Positions 28,343-38,833 of a DNA stretch of 64,000 nucleotides are shown in pieces. The stretch covers positions 1-64,000 of the forward strand of contig JBFWMP010000002.1 in assembly GCA_050251575.1 (NCBI GenBank), read 5' to 3'. Position 1 is the first letter of the stretch. The number at the start of each line of letters is the position of its first letter. The notes under the pieces are model-generated. The model ran no database searches, was not told the DNA's origin, and saw only the letters and a program-made list of their open reading frames with translations. This DNA is from X23 sp050251575 (GTDB taxonomy: Bacteria; Bacillota; Clostridia; SK-Y3). Both the position numbers and the translations under genes were made by a program.

Positions 28343-31300
28343 ATGTCTCATAATTCTTTTACAAATATGAATTTATTGAAATTGTTTCCGCATATTGAGT
28401 CAAATGACAAGACGAAAGACTTTTTTAAAAACTTAAAAATTTCAAGTATTAAAGTATATCGGAAAACAAGAAGAATAGATATTGTTGTCGAAAGTAACAA
28501 ACTGATAAATAAGTGGGAAACAGAGGATATCAGCAGTAAGATAAAGATTGCCTATAACCTGGACAGTGTGAATATTAGTATCAAATTCTCAAATATTGAA
28601 CCACAAGATACCTGTTTACAGGATTATTATGAAAGCATTAAATATTTTGTTCAGCAACAGTTATCTATATCCCGCAGTATTTTGTCTGAAAGTATATGCC
28701 GGCAGGAAAAAAATCGACTTACCATACAGCTTAAGTATGGAGGAAGCGAGTTGTTAGAAAAAAACAAGTGCAGCAAGCTTATTGAGATGCTTATAAAAGA
28801 CGAGTTTGGCTTGGATATAGGGGTTGAATTTACAGATAATGAGCATTCCTATGGAAAAGATATTGGATATCTTGATTTTAAGGAGAAGAATGAGTCGGAT
28901 ATTGTTTGTCAGGTACTTAAAGGTGCATCAAATACAGGTGAGAGTCAAAAGCAAGGAGTAGCTAAGACTCAGGATACAATGCAGTCACAGGTAATTTATG
29001 GTAAAAAAGTTACAGGAGAAGTCATATCTATTTCTTCTGTGAATCAGGAGTCAGGGAAAGTAGTAATTCAAGGGGATATTTTTTCGGTAGAAATAAGAGA
29101 GATTAGGGGAGAAAAGTACATTGTTTCTTTTGATATTACCGATTATATAAGCTCTATGACTGTGAAGTTTTTTAGCGATAAAGAAAAAATAGGAGAGATT
29201 GAACAGAACATAAAAAGTGGAATTAGAGTAAAAATAAGAGGAGAAGCGCAATATGATAAATATGCAAGAGAACTTGTGGTATTTGCATATGATATTGCAA
29301 AAGTCTCAAAAGCTGAAAAAGAAGATAATGAAGAGCAAAAAAGAGTTGAACTGCATTTACATACACAAATGAGTGCTATGGATGGCATATCAACTGTAAA
29401 AGAGCTTGTGGGAAGAGCTGCACGGTGGGGGCACCAGGCGATTGCTATTACTGATCATGGTGTTGTACAAGCTTATCCTGAAGCTTATGAGGCAGGGAAG
29501 AAGAATAACATTAAAATTATTTATGGTGTAGAGTGTTATCTGGTTAATGATAGTGTGCCTATTGTATATCAACCTGATGGTAGCAGCTTGGAAGATGAAT
29601 TTGTTGTATTTGATATAGAGACGACAGGGCTAAATGCTCAAAAAGATAGGATTACCGAGATTGGCGCTGTAAAAATCAGTCATGGAGAGATAGTAGATAA
29701 GTATCAGACATTTGTGAATCCAGGTGTGCCAATTCCTTCAAAAATTACGGAATTAACCGGAATTACCGATGATATGGTAAAAGATGCGCCACAGATTGAG
29801 AATGTGCTAACAGACTTTTTGGATTTTTCCAAGGGATATATATTGGTTGCCCATAATGCACAGTTTGATGTAGGTTTTATAAAAGCCAATGCAAGAAGGC
29901 AAAATATAGAGTTTGATTATGGTTTCTTGGATACGCTTGAGCTCTGCCGAGCATTGTTTCCTCAGTTAAAGAGACATCGTCTAAATGTGGTAGCACAACA
30001 TTTGGGTGTAAAATTGGATAACCATCATCGTGCAGTGGATGATGCGCAGGCGACGGCTGAAATTTTTTTAAAGTGCATAGCGCTTATGAAACAAAAGGGA
30101 ATTCATCTCTTAAGTGATATTAACAATGCTTTTTCAGACACAAAAGATGTAAAAAACATGAGAGCCCATCATGCTGTGATTCTTGTCAAGGACTATGTAG
30201 GACTTAAGAACTTATATAAAATTGTATCGGAGTCCCACTTAAATTATTTTTATAAAAAGCCGAGAGTTCCCAAAAGCTTGTATATGCAATATAAAGAAGG
30301 TTTGATTATCGGTTCCGGCTGTGAGGCAGGAGAGCTTTATACTGCAATACTTGATGGAAAGCCTTATGAGGACGTATCAAAGCTTATAAAATTTTATGAC
30401 TATCTAGAAATACAGCCTATCGGAAACAACCGATTTTTATTGAATAATGGCAAGGTGCAAAATGAAGAGCAGCTAAGACAGATTAACAGAGAAATCATAA
30501 AATACGGAGAAAAATTTAACAAGCCTGTGGTTGCAACTTGTGATGTACATTTTCTAGACCCTCATGATGAAGTATTCAGGAGAGTATTAATGGCAGGTCA
30601 AGGCTATAGTGATGCAGATAATCAAGCGCCATTATATTTAAGAACAACTGAAGAGATGTTGGAAGAGTTCAGCTATCTAGGAATAGAAAAAGCACGAGAG
30701 GTAGTAGTAACAAATACCAATAAAATTGCCGATATGGTAGAACATATACTACCTATTCCAGATGCGACATTCCCACCAGAGATACCGGGGGCTGAAGAAG
30801 AGATTCAGAATCTTTCTATCAATAAGGCGGTAGAAATATACGGAGAGCCTTTGCCGGATATAGTAAAAGAAAGAATGGATAAAGAGCTTAATTCAATCAT
30901 TAAGAATGGTTTCTCCGTAATGTATATTATTGCTCAAAAGCTTGTGTGGAAATCTTTGAGTGATGGATATCTTGTAGGTTCAAGAGGGTCGGTTGGTTCT
31001 TCCTTTGTCGCTTTTTTGACCGGTATTACAGAGGTAAATGCTTTGCCGCCGCATTATGTATGCCCTAAGTGTAAGCATTCGGAATTTATTGCAGATGGTT
31101 CTGTGGGATCAGGCGCAGACATGGAAGATAAGGACTGTCCGATATGTGGCAGCAGGCTCAATAAAGACGGGCATGATATTCCTTTTGAAACATTCTTAGG
31201 ATTTGACGGGGACAAGGAGCCTGATATTGACTTGAACTTTTCGGGGGAATATCAATCAGTTGCACATAAATATACAGAGGAGCTTTTTGGTGAAGGACAT

Positions 31301-32641
31301 GTATTCAGAGCAGGAACTATTGGTACCATTGCGGAAAAAACAGCTTATGGCTTTGTTAAAAAATATCTCGATGAGAAAGAAAAGGTCGTTCATAATGCAG
31401 AAATTAATCGGCTTGTAAAGGGCTGTACAGGCGTAAAAAGGACTACAGGTCAGCATCCCGGCGGGGTTATGATTGTCCCTAAAAAAAATGAGATTTATGA
31501 ATTTTGTCCAATACAAAGACCGGCCGATGATACAAGCTCAAATATTATTACGACTCATTTTGACTATCATTCCATCAGTGGTCGTTTATTAAAGCTTGAT
31601 ATTTTGGGGCATGATGATCCTACAGTTATCAAAATGTTGGAAGACTTGACCGGCATAAATGCAAGGGAGATTCCTATCGGAGATTCTGAAACCATGAGTA
31701 TCTTTACCAGCACACAAGCCTTAGGCATTAAGCGGGAGGATATAAATAGTGAAGTAGGGACTTTTGCGATCCCGGAATTTGGCACAAAATTTGTACGTCA
31801 AATGTTAGTGGATACAAAACCTAAAACTTTCGCAGAGTTGGTTCGAATCAGTGGTCTGTCCCATGGGACCGATGTTTGGCTGAATAATGCCCAGGAATTG
31901 GTTAGAGCAGGTATTGCAACACTTCCGGAAGTAATATGTACGCGTGATGATATCATGGTCTATTTAATGTATAATGGTCTTAAGCCTAAACATGCTTTTA
32001 AGATTATGGAAAGTGTCCGTAAAGGGAAAGGTTTGAAAGAAGAAGATGAAATTGCCATGAAAGAGAATAATGTGCCTAAGTGGTATATAGATTCGTGTAA
32101 AAAAATAAAGTATATGTTTCCTAAAGCGCATGCAGTAGCCTATGTTACAATGGCTTTTAGAATTGCTTACTTTAAGGTTCACTATCCGGAAGCGTTTTAT
32201 ATAGCATATTATACCGTAAGAGCTGATGATTTTGATGCTGAGATCATGACACATGGTGTTGACAGAGTTAGAAATAAGATTAAGGAACTGGAGTCTAAAG
32301 GAAATGAAATCAGTACGAAAGAAAAGAATGTATTGACTATCCTTGAAGTATGCAATGAAATGTACAGCAGGGGGATAGCGTTCTTACCTATCGATCTTTA
32401 CAAATCAGACGCAGTAAGGTTTATTAACACCGAGGAAGGGATACTGCCTCCTTTAAATGCGCTTCAAGGGGTCGGTGCAGCAGCAGCTAAAGGAATTGTA
32501 GACGTAAGAAAAGACGGTGAATTTATATCTATTGATGATTTAAGAATCAGGGCCAAGATAAGCAAGTCGGTTATAGAAATATTACAGCAGCATGGTTGTT
32601 TGAAAGACTTGCCTGAAACCAGCCAGTTAAGTTTGTTTTAA
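28343..32641 (+). CDS. polC: DNA polymerase III PolC (Gram-positive replicative alpha subunit)
   Basis: 1432 residues. PolC is the leading-strand replicase of low-GC Gram-positives. Order of parts: N-terminal regions, OB fold (~220-320), PHP domain starting at ELHLHTQMSAMDG, an inserted 3'-5' exonuclease with VVFDIETTGLN and later HHRAVDDAQAT, then the polymerase palm with PDIDLNFSGEYQ and a zinc-binding set (CPKCKH and CPICGS). ATG 28343 follows AAGGGG by nine bases; an in-frame TTG 28322 precedes the SD and is rejected. The full-length exonuclease distinguishes it from DnaE. Confidence 0.98.
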   Translation: MSHNSFTNMNLLKLFPHIESNDKTKDFFKNLKISSIKVYRKTRRIDIVVESNKLINKWETEDISSKIKIAYNLDSVNISIKFSNIEPQDTCLQDYYESIKYFVQQQLSISRSILSESICRQEKNRLTIQLKYGGSELLEKNKCSKLIEMLIKDEFGLDIGVEFTDNEHSYGKDIGYLDFKEKNESDIVCQVLKGASNTGESQKQGVAKTQDTMQSQVIYGKKVTGEVISISSVNQESGKVVIQGDIFSVEIREIRGEKYIVSFDITDYISSMTVKFFSDKEKIGEIEQNIKSGIRVKIRGEAQYDKYARELVVFAYDIAKVSKAEKEDNEEQKRVELHLHTQMSAMDGISTVKELVGRAARWGHQAIAITDHGVVQAYPEAYEAGKKNNIKIIYGVECYLVNDSVPIVYQPDGSSLEDEFVVFDIETTGLNAQKDRITEIGAVKISHGEIVDKYQTFVNPGVPIPSKITELTGITDDMVKDAPQIENVLTDFLDFSKGYILVAHNAQFDVGFIKANARRQNIEFDYGFLDTLELCRALFPQLKRHRLNVVAQHLGVKLDNHHRAVDDAQATAEIFLKCIALMKQKGIHLLSDINNAFSDTKDVKNMRAHHAVILVKDYVGLKNLYKIVSESHLNYFYKKPRVPKSLYMQYKEGLIIGSGCEAGELYTAILDGKPYEDVSKLIKFYDYLEIQPIGNNRFLLNNGKVQNEEQLRQINREIIKYGEKFNKPVVATCDVHFLDPHDEVFRRVLMAGQGYSDADNQAPLYLRTTEEMLEEFSYLGIEKAREVVVTNTNKIADMVEHILPIPDATFPPEIPGAEEEIQNLSINKAVEIYGEPLPDIVKERMDKELNSIIKNGFSVMYIIAQKLVWKSLSDGYLVGSRGSVGSSFVAFLTGITEVNALPPHYVCPKCKHSEFIADGSVGSGADMEDKDCPICGSRLNKDGHDIPFETFLGFDGDKEPDIDLNFSGEYQSVAHKYTEELFGEGHVFRAGTIGTIAEKTAYGFVKKYLDEKEKVVHNAEINRLVKGCTGVKRTTGQHPGGVMIVPKKNEIYEFCPIQRPADDTSSNIITTHFDYHSISGRLLKLDILGHDDPTVIKMLEDLTGINAREIPIGDSETMSIFTSTQALGIKREDINSEVGTFAIPEFGTKFVRQMLVDTKPKTFAELVRISGLSHGTDVWLNNAQELVRAGIATLPEVICTRDDIMVYLMYNGLKPKHAFKIMESVRKGKGLKEEDEIAMKENNVPKWYIDSCKKIKYMFPKAHAVAYVTMAFRIAYFKVHYPEAFYIAYYTVRADDFDAEIMTHGVDRVRNKIKELESKGNEISTKEKNVLTILEVCNEMYSRGIAFLPIDLYKSDAVRFINTEEGILPPLNALQGVGAAAAKGIVDVRKDGEFISIDDLRIRAKISKSVIEILQQHGCLKDLPETSQLSLF

Positions 32642-32647
32642 TTACTA

Positions 32648-32676
32648 TTGCTAAAGTTGTAAAAGAGTGGTATAAT
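32648..32676 (+). promoter_or_regulatory. Sigma-A promoter after polC
   Basis: TTGCTA (32648-32653), 17-base spacer, TATAAT (32671-32676). An intrinsic terminator lies only ~35 bases downstream. Confidence 0.65.
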
Positions 32677-32711
32677 ATTTAATGGTGTAAACAAATACTA
32701 TTTTTCAGGAG

Positions 32712-32744
32712 AGAGTGGGCAGATATCCCACTCTTTCGTATTAT
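32712..32744 (+). terminator. Intrinsic terminator or attenuator between polC and rimP
   Basis: AGAGTGGG (32712-32719) pairs with CCCACTCT (32727-32734), then TTCGTATTATT. It ends polC transcripts and also those from the promoter at 32648. Confidence 0.85.
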
Positions 32745-32755
32745 TAACATAATAG

Positions 32756-32784
32756 TTGACGAAAGAAAATAAATTCTATACATA
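32756..32784 (+). promoter_or_regulatory. Possible second promoter for the rimP-nusA operon
   Basis: TTGACG (32756-32761) matches the -35 at five of six positions. The -10 is imperfect (TATACA at 15 or TACATA at 17 bases). Confidence 0.4.
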
Positions 32785-32865
32785 TAGAGAATAATATATT
32801 ATAGATGCAGATAAAATCAAGACATAGCTGGAATGAAAAGTATTATTGAACATACGGAAAAATTT

Positions 32866-32908
32866 AGGGCTCCGAGCTCCGAGCCCTAAGACTCCAAGCT
32901 CCAAGCTT
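32866..32908. repeat. Heptad array upstream of rimP
   Basis: AGGGCTCCGAGCTCCGAGCCCT forms a near-perfect hairpin (outer 7-bp stem AGGGCTC/GAGCCCT, inner palindrome GAGCTC), followed by ACTCCA, AGCTCCA, AGCTT. It ends 23 bases before the rimP start. Confidence 0.85.
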
Positions 32909-32931
32909 AATTAAGAAAGGTGTGATTGTGA

Positions 32932-33396
32932 TTGGCGAAAACAAAGATTGAGGATGCAGTATTTGAACTTGCACAACCCTTAGCACAACAAAACGGCTGC
33001 GAAGTTGTAGATATAGAATTCAAGAGAGAAGGGGCTAGTTGGTTCCTAAGGGTCTTTATTGATAAAAAAGATGGAATTACCATAGAAGATTGTGAAATAG
33101 TAAGCAAGGATATAAGTGCTGAGTTAGATAGAGTAGATTTGATAGAACAAAGCTACTATTTGGAAGTTTCATCACCCGGTTTAGATAGACCACTTAAGAA
33201 GGAACAGGATTTCTTGCGGCACTTGGGTGATAAAGTAGAGGTCAAGCTATATAAGGCGTTGAATGGAACCAAGAAATTGACAGGAATATTAGAAGAATAT
33301 CATGATGACAGAATTATCCTTCATTTGGAGGATGATAGCAAACTAGAGCTTACAAAGGAAAAGATTGCGCTAGTTAGATTGTTTGTTGATTTTTAA
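32932..33396 (+). CDS. rimP: Ribosome maturation factor RimP
   Basis: 154 residues. RimP binds 30S precursors and aids S12 assembly. Features: GCEVVDIEFKREGASWFLRVFID near residues 23-45, the signature LEVSSPGLDRPL, and a C-terminal SH3-like beta domain. The start is TTG 32932; a TGA in frame directly upstream (32929) excludes any longer version. It opens the rimP-nusA-ylxR-L7Ae-infB-rbfA set. Confidence 0.96.
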   Translation: MAKTKIEDAVFELAQPLAQQNGCEVVDIEFKREGASWFLRVFIDKKDGITIEDCEIVSKDISAELDRVDLIEQSYYLEVSSPGLDRPLKKEQDFLRHLGDKVEVKLYKALNGTKKLTGILEEYHDDRIILHLEDDSKLELTKEKIALVRLFVDF

Positions 33397-33474
33397 GTTG
33401 TAAAACAATAGATATTACAGATGTTTTCTATTACGTATTAGTGGTTCGTGATTGGTTGTAAGGATGTTGAGAAA

Positions 33475-33500
33475 AGCTCCAAGCTCCAAACTCCGAGCTT
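33475..33500. repeat. Heptad array between rimP and nusA
   Basis: AGCTCCA, AGCTCCA, AACTCCG, AGCTT; ends 31 bases before the nusA ATG, inside a conserved operon. Confidence 0.8.
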
Positions 33501-33531
33501 ATATATATAAAACTGAATAGGGAGGATAAAA

Positions 33532-34569
33532 ATGAACGCTGAATTTTTAGGCGCATTAGAACAAATTGCAAAGGAAAAGAATGTAAGTACAGAAATACTA
33601 CTGGAGGCAATTGAAGCTGCGCTGATTTCTGCTTATAAGAGAAATTTTGGTTCATCTCAGAACGTATCAGTAAGTATTGACAGAATTTCCGGGGAAGTCG
33701 CAGTATATGGGAAAAAGAAGGTTGTAGAAGAAGTAGAAAATGATCTTGGAGAAATTAGTCTTGATAAAGCCAGAAGCATTAATAAAAGGTATGAATTAGG
33801 AGATATCATTGATATTGAGGTTACCCCTAAAATGTTTGGCAGAATTGCGGCACAAACTGCAAAGCAGGTTGTAGTGCAGAGAATAAGGGAAGCTGAAAGA
33901 GGAATGATTTTCGATGAATTTTTTAGTAAGCAGAACGATATCGCTACCGGAATTGTGCAACGAATAGAGAAAAAGAATGTAATGGTAGAGATGGGAAAGA
34001 TCGAAGCGATCCTTGCACCGAATGAGCAAGTTTCAGGGGAAGAATATAAGTTTAATGATAGAATAAAGGTATATGTGGTTGAAGTAAAGAAAACGACTAA
34101 GGGACCCCAAATATTGATTTCACGTACTCATCCGGGATTGGTTAAAAGGCTTTTTGAGAAGGAAGTGCCCGAAATATACGACGGTATTGTTGAAATTAAA
34201 AATGTGTCAAGAGAACCGGGATCAAGAACTAAGATTGCAGTACATTCGCTTGATCCAAATGTTGATCCGGTAGGCGCATGTGTAGGCCCGAAAGGAAACA
34301 GGGTTCAAGTGATTGTCGATGAGCTTCGGGGAGAGAAAATAGACATCATAAAGTGGAGTGCTGATCCAGCTGAATATATTGGAGCTAGTTTAAGTCCTGC
34401 TAAAGTGCTGAAGGTAGAGGTGAATGAAGCGGAGAAGTCTGCGAAGGTGATTGTTCCCGATTATCAGCTTTCTTTGGCAATAGGGAAGGAAGGGCAGAAT
34501 GCAAGATTAGCTGCAAAATTGACAGGATGGAAAATAGATATAAAAAGTGAATCCCAAAACAATATTTAG
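33532..34569 (+). CDS. nusA: Transcription termination/antitermination factor NusA
   Basis: 345 residues, the short Firmicute form without C-terminal acidic repeats. An N-terminal RNA-polymerase-binding domain (MNAEFLGALEQIAKEKNVS) comes first, an S1 domain around 135-200 (ATGIVQRIEKKNVMVEMG), and tandem KH domains with VDPVGACVGPKGNRVQVI near 243 and SLAIGKEGQNARLAAKLTGW near 312. GGGAGG precedes the ATG. It regulates pausing and termination of transcription. Confidence 0.98.
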   Translation: MNAEFLGALEQIAKEKNVSTEILLEAIEAALISAYKRNFGSSQNVSVSIDRISGEVAVYGKKKVVEEVENDLGEISLDKARSINKRYELGDIIDIEVTPKMFGRIAAQTAKQVVVQRIREAERGMIFDEFFSKQNDIATGIVQRIEKKNVMVEMGKIEAILAPNEQVSGEEYKFNDRIKVYVVEVKKTTKGPQILISRTHPGLVKRLFEKEVPEIYDGIVEIKNVSREPGSRTKIAVHSLDPNVDPVGACVGPKGNRVQVIVDELRGEKIDIIKWSADPAEYIGASLSPAKVLKVEVNEAEKSAKVIVPDYQLSLAIGKEGQNARLAAKLTGWKIDIKSESQNNI

Positions 34570-34621
34570 GGTAAGCTATTAATTAAAAAAATTCTTTTAT
34601 ATGATTTTAGAAGGTGATGCT

Positions 34622-34897
34622 ATGCAAAAACAGAAAAAGGTACCCCTCCGTATGTGCTTAGGCTGCCAAGAGATGAAGCCTAAAAAGGAATTGATTAGGG
34701 TGGTCAAGAATCAAGCAGGAGAAATATCTTTAGACTTTAAAGGGAAAAAGCCCGGTCGGGGCGCTTATATATGCAATAGCACCGTGTGCTTTCAGAAAGC
34801 ACGTAAAGGTAAAAAGTTTGAACGGGCCTTTTCACAGGCCATTGCAGAAGAAGTATACAGACAGATAGAAGAGGAATTGGGGAAACAGGATGAGTGA
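34622..34897 (+). CDS. ylxR: YlxR/RnpM family protein
   Basis: 91 residues. The DUF448 motif RMCLGCQEMKPKKELIRVV is at the N-terminus and KKPGRGAYICNS follows. Members of this family have been linked to RNase P modulation (name RnpM) and RNA binding. ATG 34622 follows AAGGTG; the ATG 34601 is in frame but precedes the SD. Overlaps the next gene by 8 bases. Confidence 0.93.
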   Translation: MQKQKKVPLRMCLGCQEMKPKKELIRVVKNQAGEISLDFKGKKPGRGAYICNSTVCFQKARKGKKFERAFSQAIAEEVYRQIEEELGKQDE

Positions 34898-35219
34898 AAA
34901 GCTGTATTCAATGATTGGATTAGCTCAAAAGGCAGGCAAGATTACCTCAGGGGAAGAGTCTTGCGAGAAAGAAATAAGGAGTGGCAAGAGTAACTTGACA
35001 ATAATTGCAAAAGATAGTTCAGATAATACAAAAAAGCGGTTTACTCAAATGTGCGCTTATAGAGAAGTTCAATTTATTGAGTTCGGAACGAAAGAGTTAC
35101 TAGGCAAATATACCGGTAAGGAATACCGGGCAGTATTATCCATTAAGGATAAGAATTTTGCTAATTTAATTACTGGTTTGTATAACCAGATGTCAAGCGG
35201 GGGTGAATATAATGTCTAA
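34890..35219 (+). CDS. L7Ae/YlxQ-type ribosomal protein
   Basis: 109 residues, an L7Ae/L30e fold (K-turn RNA-binding) protein. Recognisable pattern: [20 protein letters not shown] at the N-terminus, [16 protein letters not shown] in the middle. It is the standard gene between ylxR and infB. The stop overlaps the infB ATG. Role in RNA K-turn binding is inferred from family. Confidence 0.92.
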   Translation: MSEKLYSMIGLAQKAGKITSGEESCEKEIRSGKSNLTIIAKDSSDNTKKRFTQMCAYREVQFIEFGTKELLGKYTGKEYRAVLSIKDKNFANLITGLYNQMSSGGEYNV

Positions 35220-37485
35220 ACCAAGAGTTTATGAAATTGCAAAAGATCTTGATATTTCGAGCAAAGATATTATTGCGGAATTGCAGAAATATGATGTGGA
35301 AGTTAAAAATCACATGAGTACTTTAGAAGATACGGATATCGATATTATTTTAGAGACTTATACTCAGGAGAATGATGTTGTTAATATTCAGAATACTCAA
35401 CCGAAGCAGGAACAGAAAGCTGAACCACGCGCAGTTGAGCATCAGACAAAGGAGCAAAAGAAGAATATAGATAATCAAGATATAAATCAAACAAAAGAAA
35501 AAGAGTTACAGCAGAAAAATGGTAATAAGGGAAGATATGTTGATACACGTCCGACCGTAGTCGATCTCGATAAGCTGGACACTGAGAAGATTGAAAAGTT
35601 AGTACCTGATAAAGTAAAGGATGAGGATACTAAGAAACAAAAAATCAAAAAAGGTGCCGGAAAAGTTAAAAAAGATAAGAACTTTGAAGATTCCCCAAAT
35701 AAGTTTCCTGTAAAAAATACAAAACAGAAAAAAGATACGCTTGAAATATCTATCTTAGATGAAATAACAGTAGCAGATTTAGCAGATAAACTAGATGTTT
35801 CTGCTACAGAGATTATAAAGAAATTAATGGTGCTTGGTACTATGGCTACTATTAATCAATCATTAGATTTTGATACTGCTTCATTGGTTGCTGAAGATTT
35901 TGGTGCCAAGGTTGAAAAAGAGATAATCATTACGGATGAAGACAGATTATTCAATGATGTAGAAGATGAACCGGAGAAATTGCAAACACGTCCTCCTGTT
36001 GTGGTTGTAATGGGTCATGTTGACCATGGGAAAACCTCACTATTAGATGCAATTCGCGAAACGCACATAATAGATACGGAAGCGGGAGGAATAACCCAGC
36101 ACATTGGTGCTTATAGGGTAAAAGTTCATGGCAAGGATATCACTTTCTTGGATACCCCAGGACATGAAGCATTTACTGCAATGAGAGCAAGGGGAGCCCA
36201 GGCAACGGATATTGCAATCCTTGTAGTTGCTGCAGATGATGGTATTATGCCGCAGACGGTAGAAGCAATCAACCATGCGAAGGCTGCTAATGTCAATATT
36301 GTCGTTGCAATTAATAAAATGGATAAAGAGGGTGCAAATCCTGATAGAGTAAAGCAGGAATTGACAGAGTACGGACTTGTAGCTGAAGAATGGGGCGGTG
36401 AAACAATCTGTGTACCCGTGTCAGCACTAAAAAAAGAAGGTATAGAACAATTACTTGAAATGATCTTATTAGTATCTGAAATGAAGGAATTAAAAGCAAA
36501 TCCTGATAGATTAGCAAAAGGAACTGTAATTGAAGCACAGCTTGATAAAGGTAGAGGTCCTGTAGCAACAATACTGGTTCAGAATGGTACCCTGAAAATA
36601 GGTGATGTCCTGGTTGCGGGAACTGCTGTGGGCAGAATCAGAGCTATGGTAGATGATAAGGGACAACGAGTAAAAAAGGCAGGTCCTTCTACTCCGGTTG
36701 AAGTAGTTGGGTTGTCTGAAGTGCCTGATGGCGGAGATTTATTCTATTCAGTCGAAAATGAGAAAAAAGCTCGTGACGTAGTAGAAAAAAGAAAAGATAA
36801 GATTAAAGAGGAACATTTTAAGGCGCATCAAAGGGTTTCATTAGATGACTTGTTCAATCAGATTAAAGAAGGTCAGGTAAAAGATTTAAATGTCATTATT
36901 AAAGCTGATGTTCAAGGTTCAGTTGAGGCTGTAAAGCAATCTCTTGAAAAGCTGAGTAATAATGAAGTCAGAATTCGTACAATTCATGGCGGTGTGGGTG
37001 CAATTAATGAATCAGATGTTATGCTGGCTGCTGCCTCTAATGCAATTATTATCGGATTCAATGTACGCCCTGATGGTGGTGCCAGATCTTCTGCAGAACA
37101 GCAGGAAGTTGAAATCAGATTATATAGAATTATTTACAATGCTATTGAAGAAATGGAAGCTGCAATGAAGGGATTGCTTGAACCAAAGTTTAAAGAAAAT
37201 GTCTTGGGTCATGCACAAGTACGAACAGTCTTTAAAGTAACCGGTGTGGGCACAATTGCAGGCTGTTATATAACAGATGGGAAAATTAGCAGGAATTCTC
37301 AAGTAAGAATAGTGCGAGATGGTATTGTTGTGCATGAAGGGTCACTTGCTTCGTTAAAGAGATTTAAAGATGATGCCAAGGAAGTTGCTTCCGGATATGA
37401 ATGCGGAATCGGCATAGAGAGATTTAATGATTTAAAAGATGGGGATATCATTGAATGTTTTGTGATGGAAGAGGTTAAACAATAG
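35212..37485 (+). CDS. infB: Translation initiation factor IF-2
   Basis: 757 residues. A charged low-complexity linker (about 60-180) follows the N-terminal IF2-N domain ([16 protein letters not shown]); a second IF2-N unit is at ~190-240. The G domain starts near 263: G1 GHVDHGKT, G2 [11 protein letters not shown]3 DTPGHEAF, G4 NKMD. Beta-barrel domains and the initiator tRNA-binding C2 domain follow. ATG 35212 with GGGGGTG upstream overlaps the previous stop. Its GTPase places fMet-tRNA on the 30S subunit. Confidence 0.98.
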   Translation: MSKPRVYEIAKDLDISSKDIIAELQKYDVEVKNHMSTLEDTDIDIILETYTQENDVVNIQNTQPKQEQKAEPRAVEHQTKEQKKNIDNQDINQTKEKELQQKNGNKGRYVDTRPTVVDLDKLDTEKIEKLVPDKVKDEDTKKQKIKKGAGKVKKDKNFEDSPNKFPVKNTKQKKDTLEISILDEITVADLADKLDVSATEIIKKLMVLGTMATINQSLDFDTASLVAEDFGAKVEKEIIITDEDRLFNDVEDEPEKLQTRPPVVVVMGHVDHGKTSLLDAIRETHIIDTEAGGITQHIGAYRVKVHGKDITFLDTPGHEAFTAMRARGAQATDIAILVVAADDGIMPQTVEAINHAKAANVNIVVAINKMDKEGANPDRVKQELTEYGLVAEEWGGETICVPVSALKKEGIEQLLEMILLVSEMKELKANPDRLAKGTVIEAQLDKGRGPVATILVQNGTLKIGDVLVAGTAVGRIRAMVDDKGQRVKKAGPSTPVEVVGLSEVPDGGDLFYSVENEKKARDVVEKRKDKIKEEHFKAHQRVSLDDLFNQIKEGQVKDLNVIIKADVQGSVEAVKQSLEKLSNNEVRIRTIHGGVGAINESDVMLAAASNAIIIGFNVRPDGGARSSAEQQEVEIRLYRIIYNAIEEMEAAMKGLLEPKFKENVLGHAQVRTVFKVTGVGTIAGCYITDGKISRNSQVRIVRDGIVVHEGSLASLKRFKDDAKEVASGYECGIGIERFNDLKDGDIIECFVMEEVKQ

Positions 37486-37497
37486 GAAGGTGAAAGA

Positions 37498-37890
37498 ATG
37501 GCATATAGCAGAATAAACCGGATAAGTGAAGAAGTAAAGAAAGAACTAGGAGATATTGTCCGGAATTTAAAGGATCCCCGAATCCCTATGATGACTAGTG
37601 TGGTGGATGTACAGGTTACGAGAGATTTGAGGTATGCAAAGGTTTATATCAGTGTTATGGGAGATAAAGAAATTCAGGATAATGCAATTGCCGGCTTGAA
37701 AAGTGCGGCAGGTTTTATGAGGAAAGAAATAAGCAAAAGGATTCAGTTAAGATATACTCCTGAACTTTTATTCTTACTAGATGAATCAATTGAGCATGGA
37801 GCACATATTTCTAAACTCTTAAACAATCTCAGCTATTCAGAAGGAGACGTAACCAATAATGACATTGAAACAAATCGCCGAGATAATTGA
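37498..37890 (+). CDS. rbfA: 30S ribosome-binding factor A
   Basis: 130 residues. KH-like fold that matures the 16S 5' end. Pattern: NRISEEVKKELGDIVRNLKDPRI, then VTRDLRYAKVYISVMG and RIQLRYTPELLFLLDESIEHG. AGGAAGGTG lies upstream. The end overlaps nrnA by 32 bases, longer than other overlaps here. Confidence 0.96.
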   Translation: MAYSRINRISEEVKKELGDIVRNLKDPRIPMMTSVVDVQVTRDLRYAKVYISVMGDKEIQDNAIAGLKSAAGFMRKEISKRIQLRYTPELLFLLDESIEHGAHISKLLNNLSYSEGDVTNNDIETNRRDN

Positions 37891-38833
37891 AAAAGGACAT
37901 AGAATTGCAATTTTGCCTCATACCAGTCCTGATGGTGATTGCTTAGGAGCTTCTTTTGCACTTTCTGCGGCACTCAAAAAAGAAAAAAAAGATTCCATTG
38001 TAATTTTAGAAGAAGAGATTCCTCGTACATACTCTTTTCTTTCAGGAGAGTATGTAAAAATGAGTGAAGCGCTGTCAAATGCAGTATATGATCTGGTCAT
38101 TTGTTTAGATTGTGGTGATGAGAGAAGACTTAATCAGCGTTTGAATATATTTAATGATTGTGAACTGACGGTTAATATTGATCATCATATCAGCAATACA
38201 CATTTTGCAAGATATAATTATGTAGATTCCAATTCAGCTGCTACAGGAGAAATAATTTTTGATCTTTTAAGGGAATTGGATATCAGCATAGACAAGGGAA
38301 TAGCAGAGTGTCTATACACCGCAATATCCACTGATACGGGAGGATTCCGTTATAGCAATACAACTTCAAGGACACATAGTATTGCTTCTATATTATTGGG
38401 AAAGGGCATAGATGTTGCTGAAATAAATCGCAAGGTATTTGATACATTCTCATTAGAAAGACTAAGTCTGACAGCAAAAGCCATTAATTTGATAGAGATG
38501 TATCAAGAGGGTAAAATTGCAGTGATTGCGTTGGATTATTCTTTATTAAACTTACAGAAAATCAATACAGATGAGATGGAGGGACTTTCAGGTATTCCCA
38601 GATCTATAGAAGGTGTTGAAGTGGGAATTGTTTTTACTGAGAAGGAACCAGGTCAGGTAAAGGTGAGTTTTCGATCTAATCAGTATGTGGATGTCTCAAA
38701 AATTGCTGTTTCATTCGGGGGCGGAGGTCATAACAGAGCAAGCGGGTGCACTGTAGGCATGGATATCAGACAAGTAAAAAAACGGGTACTAGATGCTGTA
38801 GCACAGGCTCTTTTGCGAGGAGTTGACCAGTAA
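37859..38833 (+). CDS. nrnA: Bifunctional oligoribonuclease / PAP phosphatase NrnA
   Basis: 324 residues, DHH/DHHA1 family. N-terminal motif LPHTSPDGDCLGAS, metal site VICLDCGDERRL, NIDHHISN near residue 109 and the DHHA1 glycine motif VSFGGGGHNRASGC near the end. NrnA degrades nano-RNA and dephosphorylates 3'-phosphoadenosine 5'-phosphate. It follows rbfA and precedes truB as in B. subtilis (ytqI paralogue position). AAGGAG starts 20 bases upstream of the ATG, within rbfA. Confidence 0.95.
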   Translation: MTLKQIAEIIEKGHRIAILPHTSPDGDCLGASFALSAALKKEKKDSIVILEEEIPRTYSFLSGEYVKMSEALSNAVYDLVICLDCGDERRLNQRLNIFNDCELTVNIDHHISNTHFARYNYVDSNSAATGEIIFDLLRELDISIDKGIAECLYTAISTDTGGFRYSNTTSRTHSIASILLGKGIDVAEINRKVFDTFSLERLSLTAKAINLIEMYQEGKIAVIALDYSLLNLQKINTDEMEGLSGIPRSIEGVEVGIVFTEKEPGQVKVSFRSNQYVDVSKIAVSFGGGGHNRASGCTVGMDIRQVKKRVLDAVAQALLRGVDQ

